This document shows, piece after piece, positions 41,008-50,684 of a stretch of 64,000 nt of DNA. Made by a program: the position numbers and the translations under genes. The stretch comes from Paenibacillus uliginis N3/975 (GTDB lineage Bacteria > Bacillota > Bacilli > Paenibacillales > Paenibacillaceae), in contig NZ_LT840184.1 of NCBI RefSeq assembly GCF_900177425.1, positions 3,760,263 to 3,824,262 of the forward strand. Reading direction: 5' to 3'. The notes under the pieces are model-generated. The model did no database searches, was not told the DNA's origin, and worked only from the letters and a program-made list of their open reading frames with translations. Numbering within the stretch: position 1 is the stretch's first letter; every line of letters begins with the position of its first letter.

Positions 41008-43872
41008 TTATTGTATCGCCTCGTCCCCGTGAAGCCATTCCGCAATGCGGGGAACCATCTGCTCTGTCCGCATATGTTCCATTTTCGGGCCAGGCAGTGA
41101 ATATAAAAAGTATTTTCCGTAATAAGATTCAATCACACGGGTATCATAAACAATCACAATACCCTTGTCTTGAGCTGTTCGCACAAGACGCCCGAAACCC
41201 TGCTTAAAGCGAATAACCGCTTGAGGTACGGATAGTTTCATGAACGGATTTTTCTTCTGCTGCTGCAGTAACTCGCTCTTCGCTTCGACAAGGGGATGGT
41301 TGGGCGGTTGAAACGGTAGCCTTACGATAGCCAGGCATGTCAGCGCCTCTCCCGGAATATCGACCCCTTCCCAGAATGAGCTTGTCCCAAGCAGCACCGA
41401 TGCGCTGCTGTCCTGAAACCTTCGAATCAGCTTGGTTCGGCTTGATCCATCCATCCCTTGTCCGAGTACGGATATATCACTGGATGACAGAACTTCCTTG
41501 AGCGGATCATACACCTGGCGCAGCATACGGTACGAGGTAAACAGTACCAGCATTCGTCCATGAGTTGCCTTAGCGGCATCTGCAAGTGATTGAACGAGTG
41601 TACTCACAAAGTTCTGATCTCCCATGGTCCCCTTAACGCTTGGGAAATCCCTTGGAATTAATAACAGTGCTTGCTCACGGTAATTAAACGGTGACGGAAG
41701 CTGCACGGTATTCAGCTGCCCCTGATCTGAAGCATCCTGCAGCCCAAGATTATCGATCATATACTGAAACGATTTATCTATAGATAGAGTTGCAGAAGTG
41801 AGAATGATACTTCTTTTTTTATCGAAGAACAGCTCTTTCAACTGCCCGCTCACATCAACTGGCACGGCAAACATCTGCAGCGATTTACTGCGAAAATTAC
41901 CGTTCGCCTCCATCCAGTAAACCACGCCTTCATCGTTCAGAGTCATGAAAAATTTCAGATTCTCCCGGTGCGCAGCCAAGTCCTTAAAGAGGCCGTTAAT
42001 ATCCGTAATCAAACTGTCTGCTCCATAATCATTCAGTTCTTCCCGAACCTCAGATGTTAGCATGTCTCCTTTGCGAACGACATCTCCCAAGGTGACGTGA
42101 ATCTGATTCTCTAACTCCGTCAAACTTTCCCAGTCTTTTGGCTTCTTGGATGGTGACAGTCGGAGCGTAAATTGTCCTGCATCCCCCGCAGAAGCATCTC
42201 CGCGTTCAGGAAGAAGTCCGAACAGAAGGTCACTGAGCCGATCCCAGCTCTCCTTGACAGTAATTAGATCAGGGTATAGCCGGTCAATGACTACCGTCCA
42301 TTCCCCCGCCTTTTCGTGCGCCGACGTTTGAAGCAGTTGACGGAGTGCTGGCAACTGTCCATTGCGGCTGTCCTTGTAGAGACGTGTAAGGGTGTGTACC
42401 ACCGTAAAATACTTCATATGGAGCCCGAGATGCTTCCCCGCCACATCTTCCAAGTGATGAGCCTCATCAATGACCAACCGCTCATACGACGGCAACAGCT
42501 GATGATTCGCTTTTACATCGGTAAACAATTTGGAATGGTTCGTAATAACCACATCCGCAATACCCGCTTCATGCTTCGCACGGTGGTAGAAACACTTTCG
42601 GAACCATGGGCAAGCCCGTCCCAAGCAAGAATCGGAATCGCTAGATACCGTTTCCCAGAAGTCCCCACCGCGTCCACCAAGGTTCAGTTCCTCATCATCC
42701 CCGGTTTCTGTCTGTGTCAGCCATATGATCATTTGGGCTGCAATGATGATATCCTCTTTAGGTGTGTTGAAATCTCTTCTATTTATTTTATGTTCAAATT
42801 TTCTCAAACACAAATAATGCTGTCTCCCTTTGAAGACGGCGGCCTTAAATGGAAACGGGACTACCTTAGTGAGTAGCGGGATATCCCGTTCACGAAGCTG
42901 TTCCTGAAGGTTGATTGTATGCGTGCTGACCATTACCTTCTGTTCCTGTTTCACACTTTGGTATATGGAAGGAAGCAAATATCCAAGTGATTTCCCTGTA
43001 CCGGTCCCAGCCTCAATCAGGAGATGCTTGTCATCCTCTAGTGCATTCATGACCTCTTCGAACATAATGTCCTGGGCATCCCGACTTTCATATTGAGGAA
43101 GTGTCTCACGTAAATTATTACGTACCTGGCTCATATACTGTTCAAAGGATAGCTCGGCTAGCGGATTAACCTCTTCTTCATCTCGTGCAGGTGTCATATC
43201 GGTCCAGTCCTCGATCGCCAGAGCAAATTGACGAAAATACGTGTAGTTGTCCGGATCCTGAATCGCCTGATTTTCCTTATCAGCCCGCATTCCATCGAAG
43301 AACCAACTCAAATCACTGTCCTCAACCGCAAAAAGATCGCTCAAACGCTGTATCGTAAGCAGCGGAAGTTGATCAAGCTCTTCCAGACATTTCAGCAGCG
43401 CATAGGCGGTAGCAAGCGCATCGCTGTCCGCTTGGTGTGGGCGGTCATGCTCCAGGCCGAAATAGGACGACACCATCCCCAGCTGATACGATGTCAGTGA
43501 AGGAAAGCATATTTTCAAAAAATGTATCGTATCGAGTATCCGCCCGCTGAAAGGTAAATAACCACAACGGTCGAGTGCATTTTGCAAAAAATTAAAATCA
43601 AAGGCTACATTATGCCCCACAAGTACAACATCATCGAGCATAGGTACCAGTTCCATCATCATCTCTTCAAGGGAGGGTGCTTCAGCTACATCTTGATCCG
43701 AAATACCTGTCAAACCTGTAATAAACGGTGGAATCGGAATCCCGGGATTGACATAAGAGCCGTACACTCGGGAAATGCTGCGATCTTCATCAATGATGGC
43801 CAGCCCCACTTGAATGATTTCATCGGCTGACTGGTTGCCCGTAGTTTCAAAATCCAATACGGCAAATTTCAT
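41008..43872 (-). CDS. dinG: DinG-type helicase with N-terminal 3'-5' exonuclease
   Basis: 954 residues. A DEDDh exonuclease (1-170: VLDFETTG, GHNVAFDFNFLQ and HQADSDALAT) is fused to an XPD/DinG helicase: Walker A EAGTGTGKSLGY, VIDEAHHLED and the final FKQGFGRLVRTAQD. Cysteines in YLCLRKF, DSCLGRACPWF and KCFYH could form the Fe-S cluster of XPD-like helicases. Start at 43872 (MKFAVLDFETTG). Present in many Gram-positives next to ypmA/ypmB. Confidence 0.93.
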   Translation of the reverse strand: MKFAVLDFETTGNQSADEIIQVGLAIIDEDRSISRVYGSYVNPGIPIPPFITGLTGISDQDVAEAPSLEEMMMELVPMLDDVVLVGHNVAFDFNFLQNALDRCGYLPFSGRILDTIHFLKICFPSLTSYQLGMVSSYFGLEHDRPHQADSDALATAYALLKCLEELDQLPLLTIQRLSDLFAVEDSDLSWFFDGMRADKENQAIQDPDNYTYFRQFALAIEDWTDMTPARDEEEVNPLAELSFEQYMSQVRNNLRETLPQYESRDAQDIMFEEVMNALEDDKHLLIEAGTGTGKSLGYLLPSIYQSVKQEQKVMVSTHTINLQEQLRERDIPLLTKVVPFPFKAAVFKGRQHYLCLRKFEHKINRRDFNTPKEDIIIAAQMIIWLTQTETGDDEELNLGGRGGDFWETVSSDSDSCLGRACPWFRKCFYHRAKHEAGIADVVITNHSKLFTDVKANHQLLPSYERLVIDEAHHLEDVAGKHLGLHMKYFTVVHTLTRLYKDSRNGQLPALRQLLQTSAHEKAGEWTVVIDRLYPDLITVKESWDRLSDLLFGLLPERGDASAGDAGQFTLRLSPSKKPKDWESLTELENQIHVTLGDVVRKGDMLTSEVREELNDYGADSLITDINGLFKDLAAHRENLKFFMTLNDEGVVYWMEANGNFRSKSLQMFAVPVDVSGQLKELFFDKKRSIILTSATLSIDKSFQYMIDNLGLQDASDQGQLNTVQLPSPFNYREQALLLIPRDFPSVKGTMGDQNFVSTLVQSLADAAKATHGRMLVLFTSYRMLRQVYDPLKEVLSSSDISVLGQGMDGSSRTKLIRRFQDSSASVLLGTSSFWEGVDIPGEALTCLAIVRLPFQPPNHPLVEAKSELLQQQKKNPFMKLSVPQAVIRFKQGFGRLVRTAQDKGIVIVYDTRVIESYYGKYFLYSLPGPKMEHMRTEQMVPRIAEWLHGDEAIQ

Positions 43873-43944
43873 GTTCGTATAAATCCCTTTCATTCCAGTC
43901 TAAATAACAGCATAACAGATGTAACGCCGTTTGAACATTATGGA

Positions 43945-43991
43945 CATAAAAAAGGCGATGCCACAGACTCGGCGCTTCGAGCGGGCATCGC
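43945..43991 (-). terminator. Terminator between the TPR gene and dinG
   Basis: On the minus strand GCGATGCC...GGCATCGC stem (GGCGATGCC at 43954-43962) is followed by CTTTTTTATG. Confidence 0.85.
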
Positions 43992-44007
43992 TTCTACAGA
44001 CTGATAT

Positions 44008-44637
44008 TCATAACAACGAAATCAATTGACTCCCATACTGCAGTTCCCCGCGGTTCTTGTGGCAAACCTCCAGATTAATCAGCGGATCGGGAAGAGTCGG
44101 GTCACTCTGTATCGCAAGCGTGAAATAATCCCGAGCTTTGTCTGTCCGCCCGTTAATGACCTGTATGCAACCTAGAGCGTTATAAATCATGGCCTGTAAT
44201 CTCTTGTCGTCCGCCAGCGGGAGAATCGATAGCAGATAACCTGAAGCCTCCACCGTCTCACCCAAATGCAGATGAGCCATGGCCGTATAGAGCCGAATCA
44301 GCAAGCTTTCCGGATATATGGCAGCAGCAACCGTAAATTGGGCCAGAGCAGGTCTGAACATAAGGAGTTTGTAGTATCCTTGGCCGCGTATGAAAGCATC
44401 CAGCTGCATTTCCGGTGATTCGGTCGGCGGAAAAACCGGTGATGAAGCTGCACTCTCACGGAAAATAGCCATCTTCTCTTCAAACCGAAGCCATTCATCA
44501 ATGATACCTTCACTCATACTCTTCAACATATTCCAGTTATGAATCAGCGCCTGTTTCTTGGGACCATGTGCAGAAGGGTAATGCTTCACAATTTCATCTA
44601 ACATGTCGTTCATTTCGTCGAATACATGTTGAAACAT
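44008..44637 (-). CDS. TPR-repeat protein of unknown function
   Basis: 209 residues, mainly helical. The C-terminal half has tetratricopeptide-like units (QGYYKLLMFRPALAQFTVAAAIYP; AMIYNALGCIQVINGRTDKA; then YFTLAIQSDPTLPDPLINL; quoted in parts). The start at 44637 has AAGGGTGGG at eight bases. It lies between panD and dinG in one direction but has its own terminator. No partner is evident. Confidence 0.78.
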   Translation of the reverse strand: MFQHVFDEMNDMLDEIVKHYPSAHGPKKQALIHNWNMLKSMSEGIIDEWLRFEEKMAIFRESAASSPVFPPTESPEMQLDAFIRGQGYYKLLMFRPALAQFTVAAAIYPESLLIRLYTAMAHLHLGETVEASGYLLSILPLADDKRLQAMIYNALGCIQVINGRTDKARDYFTLAIQSDPTLPDPLINLEVCHKNRGELQYGSQLISLL

Positions 44638-44754
44638 GGAGTGCATCCCACCCTTAGTGAAAAAATGAGATCAGTGCGTCGACCTGAGTTCATTTTTTGT
44701 TAAAGCTGATGTTTTCATTCCCGAAACAAGCGTTACATTTTGGAGTGAATGACT

Positions 44755-45138
44755 TTATCGAATCGTTGCATGAATCTCACGGTGCTCGGTTATAATCGGC
44801 TTGTTGCCGCCGTCTACAATAACAACTGTCGGTTTATGATTCTCATATTCCTCTTTAGACATCATCGCATAAGAAATAATAATGACATTGTCACCTGGTT
44901 GAACCAGTCGTGCAGCCGCACCGTTCAGGCAGATCACACCACTTCCGCGCTGGCCTGTAATGACATACGTTTCAAGACGCTCACCGTTATTATTGTTCAC
45001 AATCTGTACTTTTTCATTCTCAAGCAGATCAGCGGCTTCCATTAAATCCTCGTCAATGGTAATGCTGCCAACATAATTAAGATTGGCTTCAGTTACGGTT
45101 GCACGGTGAATTTTAGACTTCATCATTGTTCTAAACAT
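44755..45138 (-). CDS. panD: Aspartate 1-decarboxylase
   Basis: 127 residues (MFRTMMKSKIHRATVTEANL...). The self-cleavage site Gly24-Ser25 is in NYVGSITID, where the pyruvoyl group forms. It makes beta-alanine for pantothenate synthesis. The start overlaps the end of panC by eight bases with GAGGG upstream. Third gene of panBCD. Confidence 0.97.
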   Translation of the reverse strand: MFRTMMKSKIHRATVTEANLNYVGSITIDEDLMEAADLLENEKVQIVNNNNGERLETYVITGQRGSGVICLNGAAARLVQPGDNVIIISYAMMSKEEYENHKPTVVIVDGGNKPIITEHREIHATIR

Positions 45139-46021
45139 GAGGATTACCCTCTTTCGTTTGGAATAGTGCATTATCGATTAAGCGTGTCTTACCAAAACGA
45201 ACAGCAAGCGCCAGTATACAGTCATTACCTGTTTCGGCAAGCCTTGCTTCATTATCAATCGGCATCAGTTCAGGAAATGTAAGTACCTCAGCATAATCGA
45301 TCTTCGCCATCGGCGCCCCGGAGATAACCTCCGTGAGCAATCTGCGTACCTCACCAGCAGTAGCTGTGACTCCGTTCTCCAGTTGTTCCAAAGCTACATT
45401 CAGTGATCTGGATAACACCAACGCCTGTTCCCTTTCTTCTGCATTTAGATACACGTTGCGGGAACTGAGGGCGAGGCCATCCTCCTCCCGGACTATCGGG
45501 CACGGTACGATGGTGACGTCCATATTCAAGTCACGGACCATCTGTTCAAGTACGGCAACCTGCTGTGCATCCTTCATCCCGAAAAAGGCAAAATCAGGTT
45601 TCACGATATTAAAGAGTTTATTCACGACGGTTGTCACACCATCAAAATGTCCAGGACGAGATGCCCCACACAAGAGAGAAGTCAGCTCAGATACCGCCAC
45701 TTTCGTTTTTATCGGTTGAGGGTACATTTCTTGTACCTCCGGTATAAAGACGATGTCTACCCCTTTAGATTCAGCGACAGCGAGGTCTCTCTTCTCATCT
45801 CTTGGGTAAGTTTCAAAGTCTTCACCTGGCCCAAACTGAATTGGGTTTACAAAAATACTCAGCACAACGGTACCCGTCATTTCACGAGCTCTCTGCATCA
45901 GACTGCCATGGCCCTCGTGGAGAAATCCCATGGTCGGAACAAGCCCCACAGGGCCTGAAACCGTGCTGCGGCGATGTCCAATTTCTGCACGCAGCTCTTC
46001 AATCGTCCGAATTACTTTCAT
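45131..46021 (-). CDS. panC: Pantothenate synthetase
   Basis: 296 residues. The nucleotidyl-transferase HIGH-type motif is TMGFLHEGHGSLM, followed by SIFVNPIQFGPGED and the lid sequence ALSSRNVYLN. It joins pantoate and beta-alanine using ATP. It overlaps panB (ATGA) and panD, so the three are translated as a unit. Confidence 0.97.
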   Translation of the reverse strand: MKVIRTIEELRAEIGHRRSTVSGPVGLVPTMGFLHEGHGSLMQRAREMTGTVVLSIFVNPIQFGPGEDFETYPRDEKRDLAVAESKGVDIVFIPEVQEMYPQPIKTKVAVSELTSLLCGASRPGHFDGVTTVVNKLFNIVKPDFAFFGMKDAQQVAVLEQMVRDLNMDVTIVPCPIVREEDGLALSSRNVYLNAEEREQALVLSRSLNVALEQLENGVTATAGEVRRLLTEVISGAPMAKIDYAEVLTFPELMPIDNEARLAETGNDCILALAVRFGKTRLIDNALFQTKEGNPHV

Positions 46022-46896
46022 CTTGAAGTCACCTTTTCTTTTTCGTTTCCATAAAGGGATGAGGAGGGCTTATGCGTACCCTGAGCTGAAAAAACATGCT
46101 CCTCAGCAGGAAAAGAGCGCTCCTTCACTTCCTTTACATATTGAGAAATGCCTTCACGAATCAGCGTGCCGACATCTGCATATGTTTTGACAAATCTTTT
46201 TTCTCTATAGGTAGAAGTATATTTAAGCACATCATGATATACAAGCACTTGACCGTCACAATAACGGCCTGCTCCGATACCTATCGTTGGAATGGACAAC
46301 GCCTTACTAATATCAGCAGTCGCTTCCTCAGTTACCAGCTCAAGCACTACGGCAAAAGCTCCAGCAGCTTCCAGCGCCTTGGCATCATTCATCAGTCGTT
46401 CGGCATCAGCAGTGTCCTTGCCTTGAACTCGATATCCCCCAATTTGGTTTACTGACTGCGGAGTAAGTCCAATATGTCCTAGGACAGGTACGCCAGCCTG
46501 TACGATTCGCTTGACAGTATCAGCAATCTCGGCACCGCCTTCCATCTTAACCGCATGGGCGTGGCCCTCTTGCATTAATCGGCGAACATTTCGAAGTGTC
46601 TCATCCAGACTGCCATGATAGGTCATAAACGGCAGATCCGCAACGATAAACGTATCCTCTGCTCCGCGTGCAACCGCACGAGTGTGATACACCATATCAT
46701 CGATCGTAACGGGAATGGTTGAGTTAAATCCCAAGACGACATTACCTAAGGAATCACCGACCAAAATCATATCAACTCCAGCTTCTTCAGCGAGCTGAGC
46801 GGAAGGGTAATCGTATGCAGTCAGCATACTGATTGGTACGCCCTCACTTTTCATTTTTTTCATTTTAACAATGTTTAATGGTTGTTTGCCTGGCAT
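46018..46896 (-). CDS. panB: 3-methyl-2-oxobutanoate hydroxymethyltransferase
   Basis: 292 residues from the ATG at 46896, with GAAAGGGG upstream. Metal and substrate residues are in VGDSLGNVVLG, VKMEGG and GIGAGRYCDGQVLV. It makes ketopantoate, the first committed step to coenzyme A. The upstream in-frame extension lies in the leader and has no ribosome site. A structured leader precedes it. Confidence 0.96.
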   Translation of the reverse strand: MPGKQPLNIVKMKKMKSEGVPISMLTAYDYPSAQLAEEAGVDMILVGDSLGNVVLGFNSTIPVTIDDMVYHTRAVARGAEDTFIVADLPFMTYHGSLDETLRNVRRLMQEGHAHAVKMEGGAEIADTVKRIVQAGVPVLGHIGLTPQSVNQIGGYRVQGKDTADAERLMNDAKALEAAGAFAVVLELVTEEATADISKALSIPTIGIGAGRYCDGQVLVYHDVLKYTSTYREKRFVKTYADVGTLIREGISQYVKEVKERSFPAEEHVFSAQGTHKPSSSLYGNEKEKVTSR

Positions 46897-46935
46897 GTGA
46901 CACAAGCCCCTTTCACTTAGTGTATAACACAACAA

Positions 46936-47134
46936 AAAAACCTTTTAGCAAAAGTACGCTAAAAAGTCCGAAAGGCAAAAAAGAGTCACTCGCGATCGTC
47001 CCTTCTGTCTCGGTCCTTTCGGCTCAGAGCAGAATCCAACGTAACCGGCAAAAGCAGTTAAGAAGGTGTTCCTTAAAGTTCAATTCTGTCCCCAGAGTGC
47101 AGTTCTTCCCGTAGAAGATACCGCCTCTGAACAC
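46936..47134 (-). promoter_or_regulatory. Structured 5' leader of panBCD, candidate pan-motif RNA
   Basis: About 200 noncoding bases run from a TATACT box (47140-47135) to panB. Conserved-looking purine-rich blocks such as GAGCCGAAAGGACCGAGACAG and GCACTCTGGGGACAGAA (minus strand) are followed by GAGTGACTC with TTTTTT and a CTTTTGC/GCTAAAAG region. A pan motif has been described upstream of pan operons; I infer the identity from location and cannot fold it here. Confidence 0.45.
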
Positions 47135-47174
47135 AGTATAACAAATCTTTTTATTTTTTTCACCTTGTTTTCTT

Positions 47175-48158
47175 TTACCGCTGCAGCGTAATATCACCTG
47201 AAAAAACAGGAGTTAGCTCCCCGTCCTCATTTCTTACAAGCAATGCTCCAGAAGGGTGTAAACCAGCAGCCGTACCGTTGATTACGCCCCTTGGAGATTG
47301 GACGCAGACTTCACGGTTCATCGTAACGGAAGATGCTTCCCACAGCGATGCAATGGGCTCAAAGCCTTGCTCGTTATATAGTCCGTATAGAGACTCTATT
47401 TCATTCAGGATCGAACAGATCAATTCATTTCGGTTAATATTGTGACCAGAGGCCATACGAAGCGACGTCGCAATACTCTTCAACTCATCCGGGTAATCCT
47501 CTTCTTTGAGATTTACGCTAATGCCTATTCCTGCGATACAATATCTGACAAACTCATCCTCATTAGCAGATTCCAGAAGAATACCGCATACCTTCTTGCC
47601 GTCGATGAGCAGGTCATTCGGCCACTTGATCCCGGCTTCTATACCTGTTGTCTTCAGGATCGCTCTACGGACAGCAACACCTGTCAGCAGCGTCAATTGC
47701 TGTGTCAGATGCAAAGGCTGAGTCGGACGCAGGATCAAGCTCATCCATATTCCTTTGCCAAATGGCGAATAAAACTTTTTCCCCATTCGTCCTCGTCCAC
47801 CGGTCTGCTCCTCAGCAATGACCAGCGTTCCCTCAGGCGCACCCTCCTCGGCCAGTCGGCGAGCATCTTCTTGAGTAGACGTAGTTGACCGTAGAACTTC
47901 GATCTGATGACCAAATGAACGGTTGGTCAAACATGCTGACAACACAGCCGGATCAAGTGGTTCCGGCTTCTCTGTCATTCGATATCCCAGACGCGGCAAC
48001 GCCTCAAATTCATAACCAGCACTTCGAAGCTTATTAATCTGTTTCCACACAGCTGTCCGGCTAATGTTTAAGCGCCTGCTGATTTCCTCACCGGACAGAA
48101 ATTGTCCGGACTGCTCCAGAAATATATCCAGCAGCATAGGCGTCTCATTCTTCTTCAT
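47175..48158 (-). CDS. birA: Biotin-protein ligase / biotin operon repressor
   Basis: 327 residues. N-terminal winged helix (about 8-62, GEEISRRLNISRTAVWKQIN) and the ligase core with EEQTGGRGRMGKKFYSP and GIKWPNDLLIDGKKVCGIL. It activates biotin and attaches it to carboxylases, and the DNA-binding domain allows repression of biotin genes. It overlaps cca by 14 bases, as in the B. subtilis gene order. Confidence 0.96.
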   Translation of the reverse strand: MKKNETPMLLDIFLEQSGQFLSGEEISRRLNISRTAVWKQINKLRSAGYEFEALPRLGYRMTEKPEPLDPAVLSACLTNRSFGHQIEVLRSTTSTQEDARRLAEEGAPEGTLVIAEEQTGGRGRMGKKFYSPFGKGIWMSLILRPTQPLHLTQQLTLLTGVAVRRAILKTTGIEAGIKWPNDLLIDGKKVCGILLESANEDEFVRYCIAGIGISVNLKEEDYPDELKSIATSLRMASGHNINRNELICSILNEIESLYGLYNEQGFEPIASLWEASSVTMNREVCVQSPRGVINGTAAGLHPSGALLVRNEDGELTPVFSGDITLQR

Positions 48159-49443
48159 GGTTCATCACCCGCTTTGCTTCTTCAATCAAATTGTCTTTGT
48201 CATTGGGAAGAAAACCGGCAGCTGTCTTTACAAGCAGCAGCTGCAGCACCTTCCCCATCCACGGACCACCGCGACGCTCTAATGCTTGCAGAAGCTCACT
48301 ACCCGTTACTTGCAGATCCTTCAGACTTCTAACGTTCATCGTATTCAGCCAATGGTAGGCTTGTTCAACAGATACATCTGCGTTGATCTGTTGCCCGGCT
48401 CTTTGCACTGCCTCCTGCATACAGAGCCATTGTTCGGCGATTTCTGTACCAAGCTCAAGTACCAGGTTTATCCATAACAGACGGTCCGAATCCGGTTCAA
48501 TACCTCTAAAATCATTAAACCAGCGCTCCTGAAATTTAAGCAATCCAAGAATCGTTTCCCTCCGTCTATTAGAAAAGGTCCACTCTCGCAACAGCTTGTC
48601 CGCCTCATCAACCAAGATTCCGCATCCGTGAATGAGCAGCGCCCAACGAATATCCAGGTCGGAGGATTGAACTTCAGGGATGGCGCCTATTATTTTCGGA
48701 TCATGCTTTTCAAAAGGAAAAGGAACCTTCATTGAAGCATATAGGCCGCTTTGCTTGATCAGTTCCAGTCCCCTTAAAGGGTTCGGCCCTGACATCATTT
48801 TATCCAGCTCGCTGCGGATACGTTCCATCGCGATCCATGATAATGTTTCCCGGTCTGCCAAGATTCCCTTCCAGGTATCCTTCGCTATGGAGAAACCAAA
48901 AACAGACGCAAAACGGATACAGCGAATCATCCGCAAAGCATCTTCACGAAAACGAACTCTCGCGTCGCCGACACAGCGGATTATCCGCAGATCAATATCT
49001 TTTCTTCCGCCAAACGGATCAACCCATATCCCGTCGATTCCAAGAGCCATCGCATTCATGGTAAAATCCCGCCGCTTTAAATCCTCTTCTACCTCACTTA
49101 CAAAAAAAACCTGGGTAGGTCGGCGATGGTCTTCATAACCACCTTCAATACGATAGGTTGTCACCTCGAAGGACTGTCCCTTCTCAATAACGGTAACCGT
49201 TCCGTGTTTTATTCCGGTAGGCACTACCCGGGGGAATAGCGCGCTTGTCATCTCGGGGAGAGCTGAGGTTGTAATATCCATGTCGCTTACCTTCCGACCC
49301 ATATACTCATCCCGAACGCAGCCTCCGACCCAATACGCCTCATACCCATGATCATTGAGCGTACGAATCACTTTAGCACTGCCGGCTGCCATGTCAGAGT
49401 CGGCGTGCTGCCACACAATACTTTGGTGCTGTTCAGCCATCAT
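48145..49443 (-). CDS. cca: CCA-adding tRNA nucleotidyltransferase
   Basis: 432 residues. Class II nucleotidyltransferase head: VGGCVRDEYMGRKVSDMDIT (Gly-Gly with Asp-x-Asp), then RRDFTMNAMA and the ERIRSELDKM motif of the neck. It adds or repairs the 3' CCA of tRNA. The length is usual for Gram-positive enzymes. It is followed by birA. Confidence 0.95.
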   Translation of the reverse strand: MMAEQHQSIVWQHADSDMAAGSAKVIRTLNDHGYEAYWVGGCVRDEYMGRKVSDMDITTSALPEMTSALFPRVVPTGIKHGTVTVIEKGQSFEVTTYRIEGGYEDHRRPTQVFFVSEVEEDLKRRDFTMNAMALGIDGIWVDPFGGRKDIDLRIIRCVGDARVRFREDALRMIRCIRFASVFGFSIAKDTWKGILADRETLSWIAMERIRSELDKMMSGPNPLRGLELIKQSGLYASMKVPFPFEKHDPKIIGAIPEVQSSDLDIRWALLIHGCGILVDEADKLLREWTFSNRRRETILGLLKFQERWFNDFRGIEPDSDRLLWINLVLELGTEIAEQWLCMQEAVQRAGQQINADVSVEQAYHWLNTMNVRSLKDLQVTGSELLQALERRGGPWMGKVLQLLLVKTAAGFLPNDKDNLIEEAKRVMNHEEE

Positions 49444-49484
49444 TCTCCCGTTCCTTCTATCCGAAAAACGGACGAGAGGCGAGC

Positions 49485-50651
49485 CTATCCGAAAACCGGA
49501 TTCAGCTCACTTACCTCCCGCCCCAATACTCGGTAATAAATTTCTTCATACTTGCTGCGAATCCGTTCGTTACAGAAGAGCGTCCTTGATCTGTGAAGAC
49601 ACGCTTCCTTCAAGCTGGCATTCAGCTTATCATCCTTAAAAATATCGATGACGTACTCAGCCATCTGCCCACTGTCGCCAATAGGTGCTAGGAAACCTGT
49701 TTCCCCATGGGTAACGAGCTCCGGAATACCACCGGCAATGGAACCGACGGTAGGGACTCCGCAAGCCATCGCCTCCAGAGCGACAAGCCCGAAGCTTTCC
49801 TTCTCCGAAGGAAGCAGAAGGACATCCGCCATTGAGATCACGTGCGCGATTTCATCCTGCTTTCCAAGGAAATGAACCCTGTCGCTGAGTCCCAGCTCAT
49901 TGATGCGGCACTGGATCTTCGGAAGCTCAGGCCCTTCACCTACAAGCAGCAGCTTGGAAGGGACTTGGCTGTTCACCTCAGCGAAAATGTCAACAACATC
50001 GCCCACCCGTTTGACCGGCCGGAAATTGGATATATGCATGATGATCCGTTCTTCTGGATCCGCAAAATCACGCCGGAGTGAAGCGGAATCCCTCGGATAA
50101 TAAACACGGTGGTCCACGAAATTATAAGTTAAATCGATATCACGGCTGATATCGAGCACTTCCCGTGTTTCCCGGATCAGATCCTGTGATACGGCTGTCA
50201 CAGCATCACTTTCGTTAATTGCAAGCCTGATCAAATCTTTCAAAGATTCATCCTGTGCCAGTACGGTAATATCCGTACCATGCAAAGTGGTCACCACTTT
50301 CAATTGATCTCCTACCATTTGTTTCGCCAGAAAGGCACACACGGCATGAGGAACTGCATAATGAACATGCAGGACGTCCAGTTGCTGCATTTTGACAACC
50401 TGAGCCATTTTAGTAGCGAGTGAAAGATCATAAGGCGGATATCGGAACACATAATAATCGTTTACTTCGACTTCATGATAATAAATGTTTTTATGAAAGC
50501 TCCCTAAGCGAAAGGGAATGCTGTGTGCTATAAAATGCACCTGGTGGCCTTGTTCAGCGAGCAGCTTTCCGAGTTCGGTAGCGACTACGCCCGAGCCGCC
50601 CAGAGAGGGATAGCAGGTAATGCCTATTTTTAGCGGCTGCTGTTTTTTCAT
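49485..50651 (-). CDS. bshA: N-acetyl-alpha-D-glucosaminyl L-malate synthase
   Basis: 388 residues, GT4 glycosyltransferase: GGSGVVATELGKLLAEQGH at the amino end and the E-x7-E region EKESFGLVALEAMACGVP. First enzyme of bacillithiol synthesis, joining UDP-GlcNAc and malate. It is adjacent to bshB1, in the same order as ypjG-ypjH in B. subtilis. Confidence 0.95.
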   Translation of the reverse strand: MKKQQPLKIGITCYPSLGGSGVVATELGKLLAEQGHQVHFIAHSIPFRLGSFHKNIYYHEVEVNDYYVFRYPPYDLSLATKMAQVVKMQQLDVLHVHYAVPHAVCAFLAKQMVGDQLKVVTTLHGTDITVLAQDESLKDLIRLAINESDAVTAVSQDLIRETREVLDISRDIDLTYNFVDHRVYYPRDSASLRRDFADPEERIIMHISNFRPVKRVGDVVDIFAEVNSQVPSKLLLVGEGPELPKIQCRINELGLSDRVHFLGKQDEIAHVISMADVLLLPSEKESFGLVALEAMACGVPTVGSIAGGIPELVTHGETGFLAPIGDSGQMAEYVIDIFKDDKLNASLKEACLHRSRTLFCNERIRSKYEEIYYRVLGREVSELNPVFG

Positions 50652-50684
50652 ATGAGGCCTCCTTACGATTGCTTATGCCTATTA

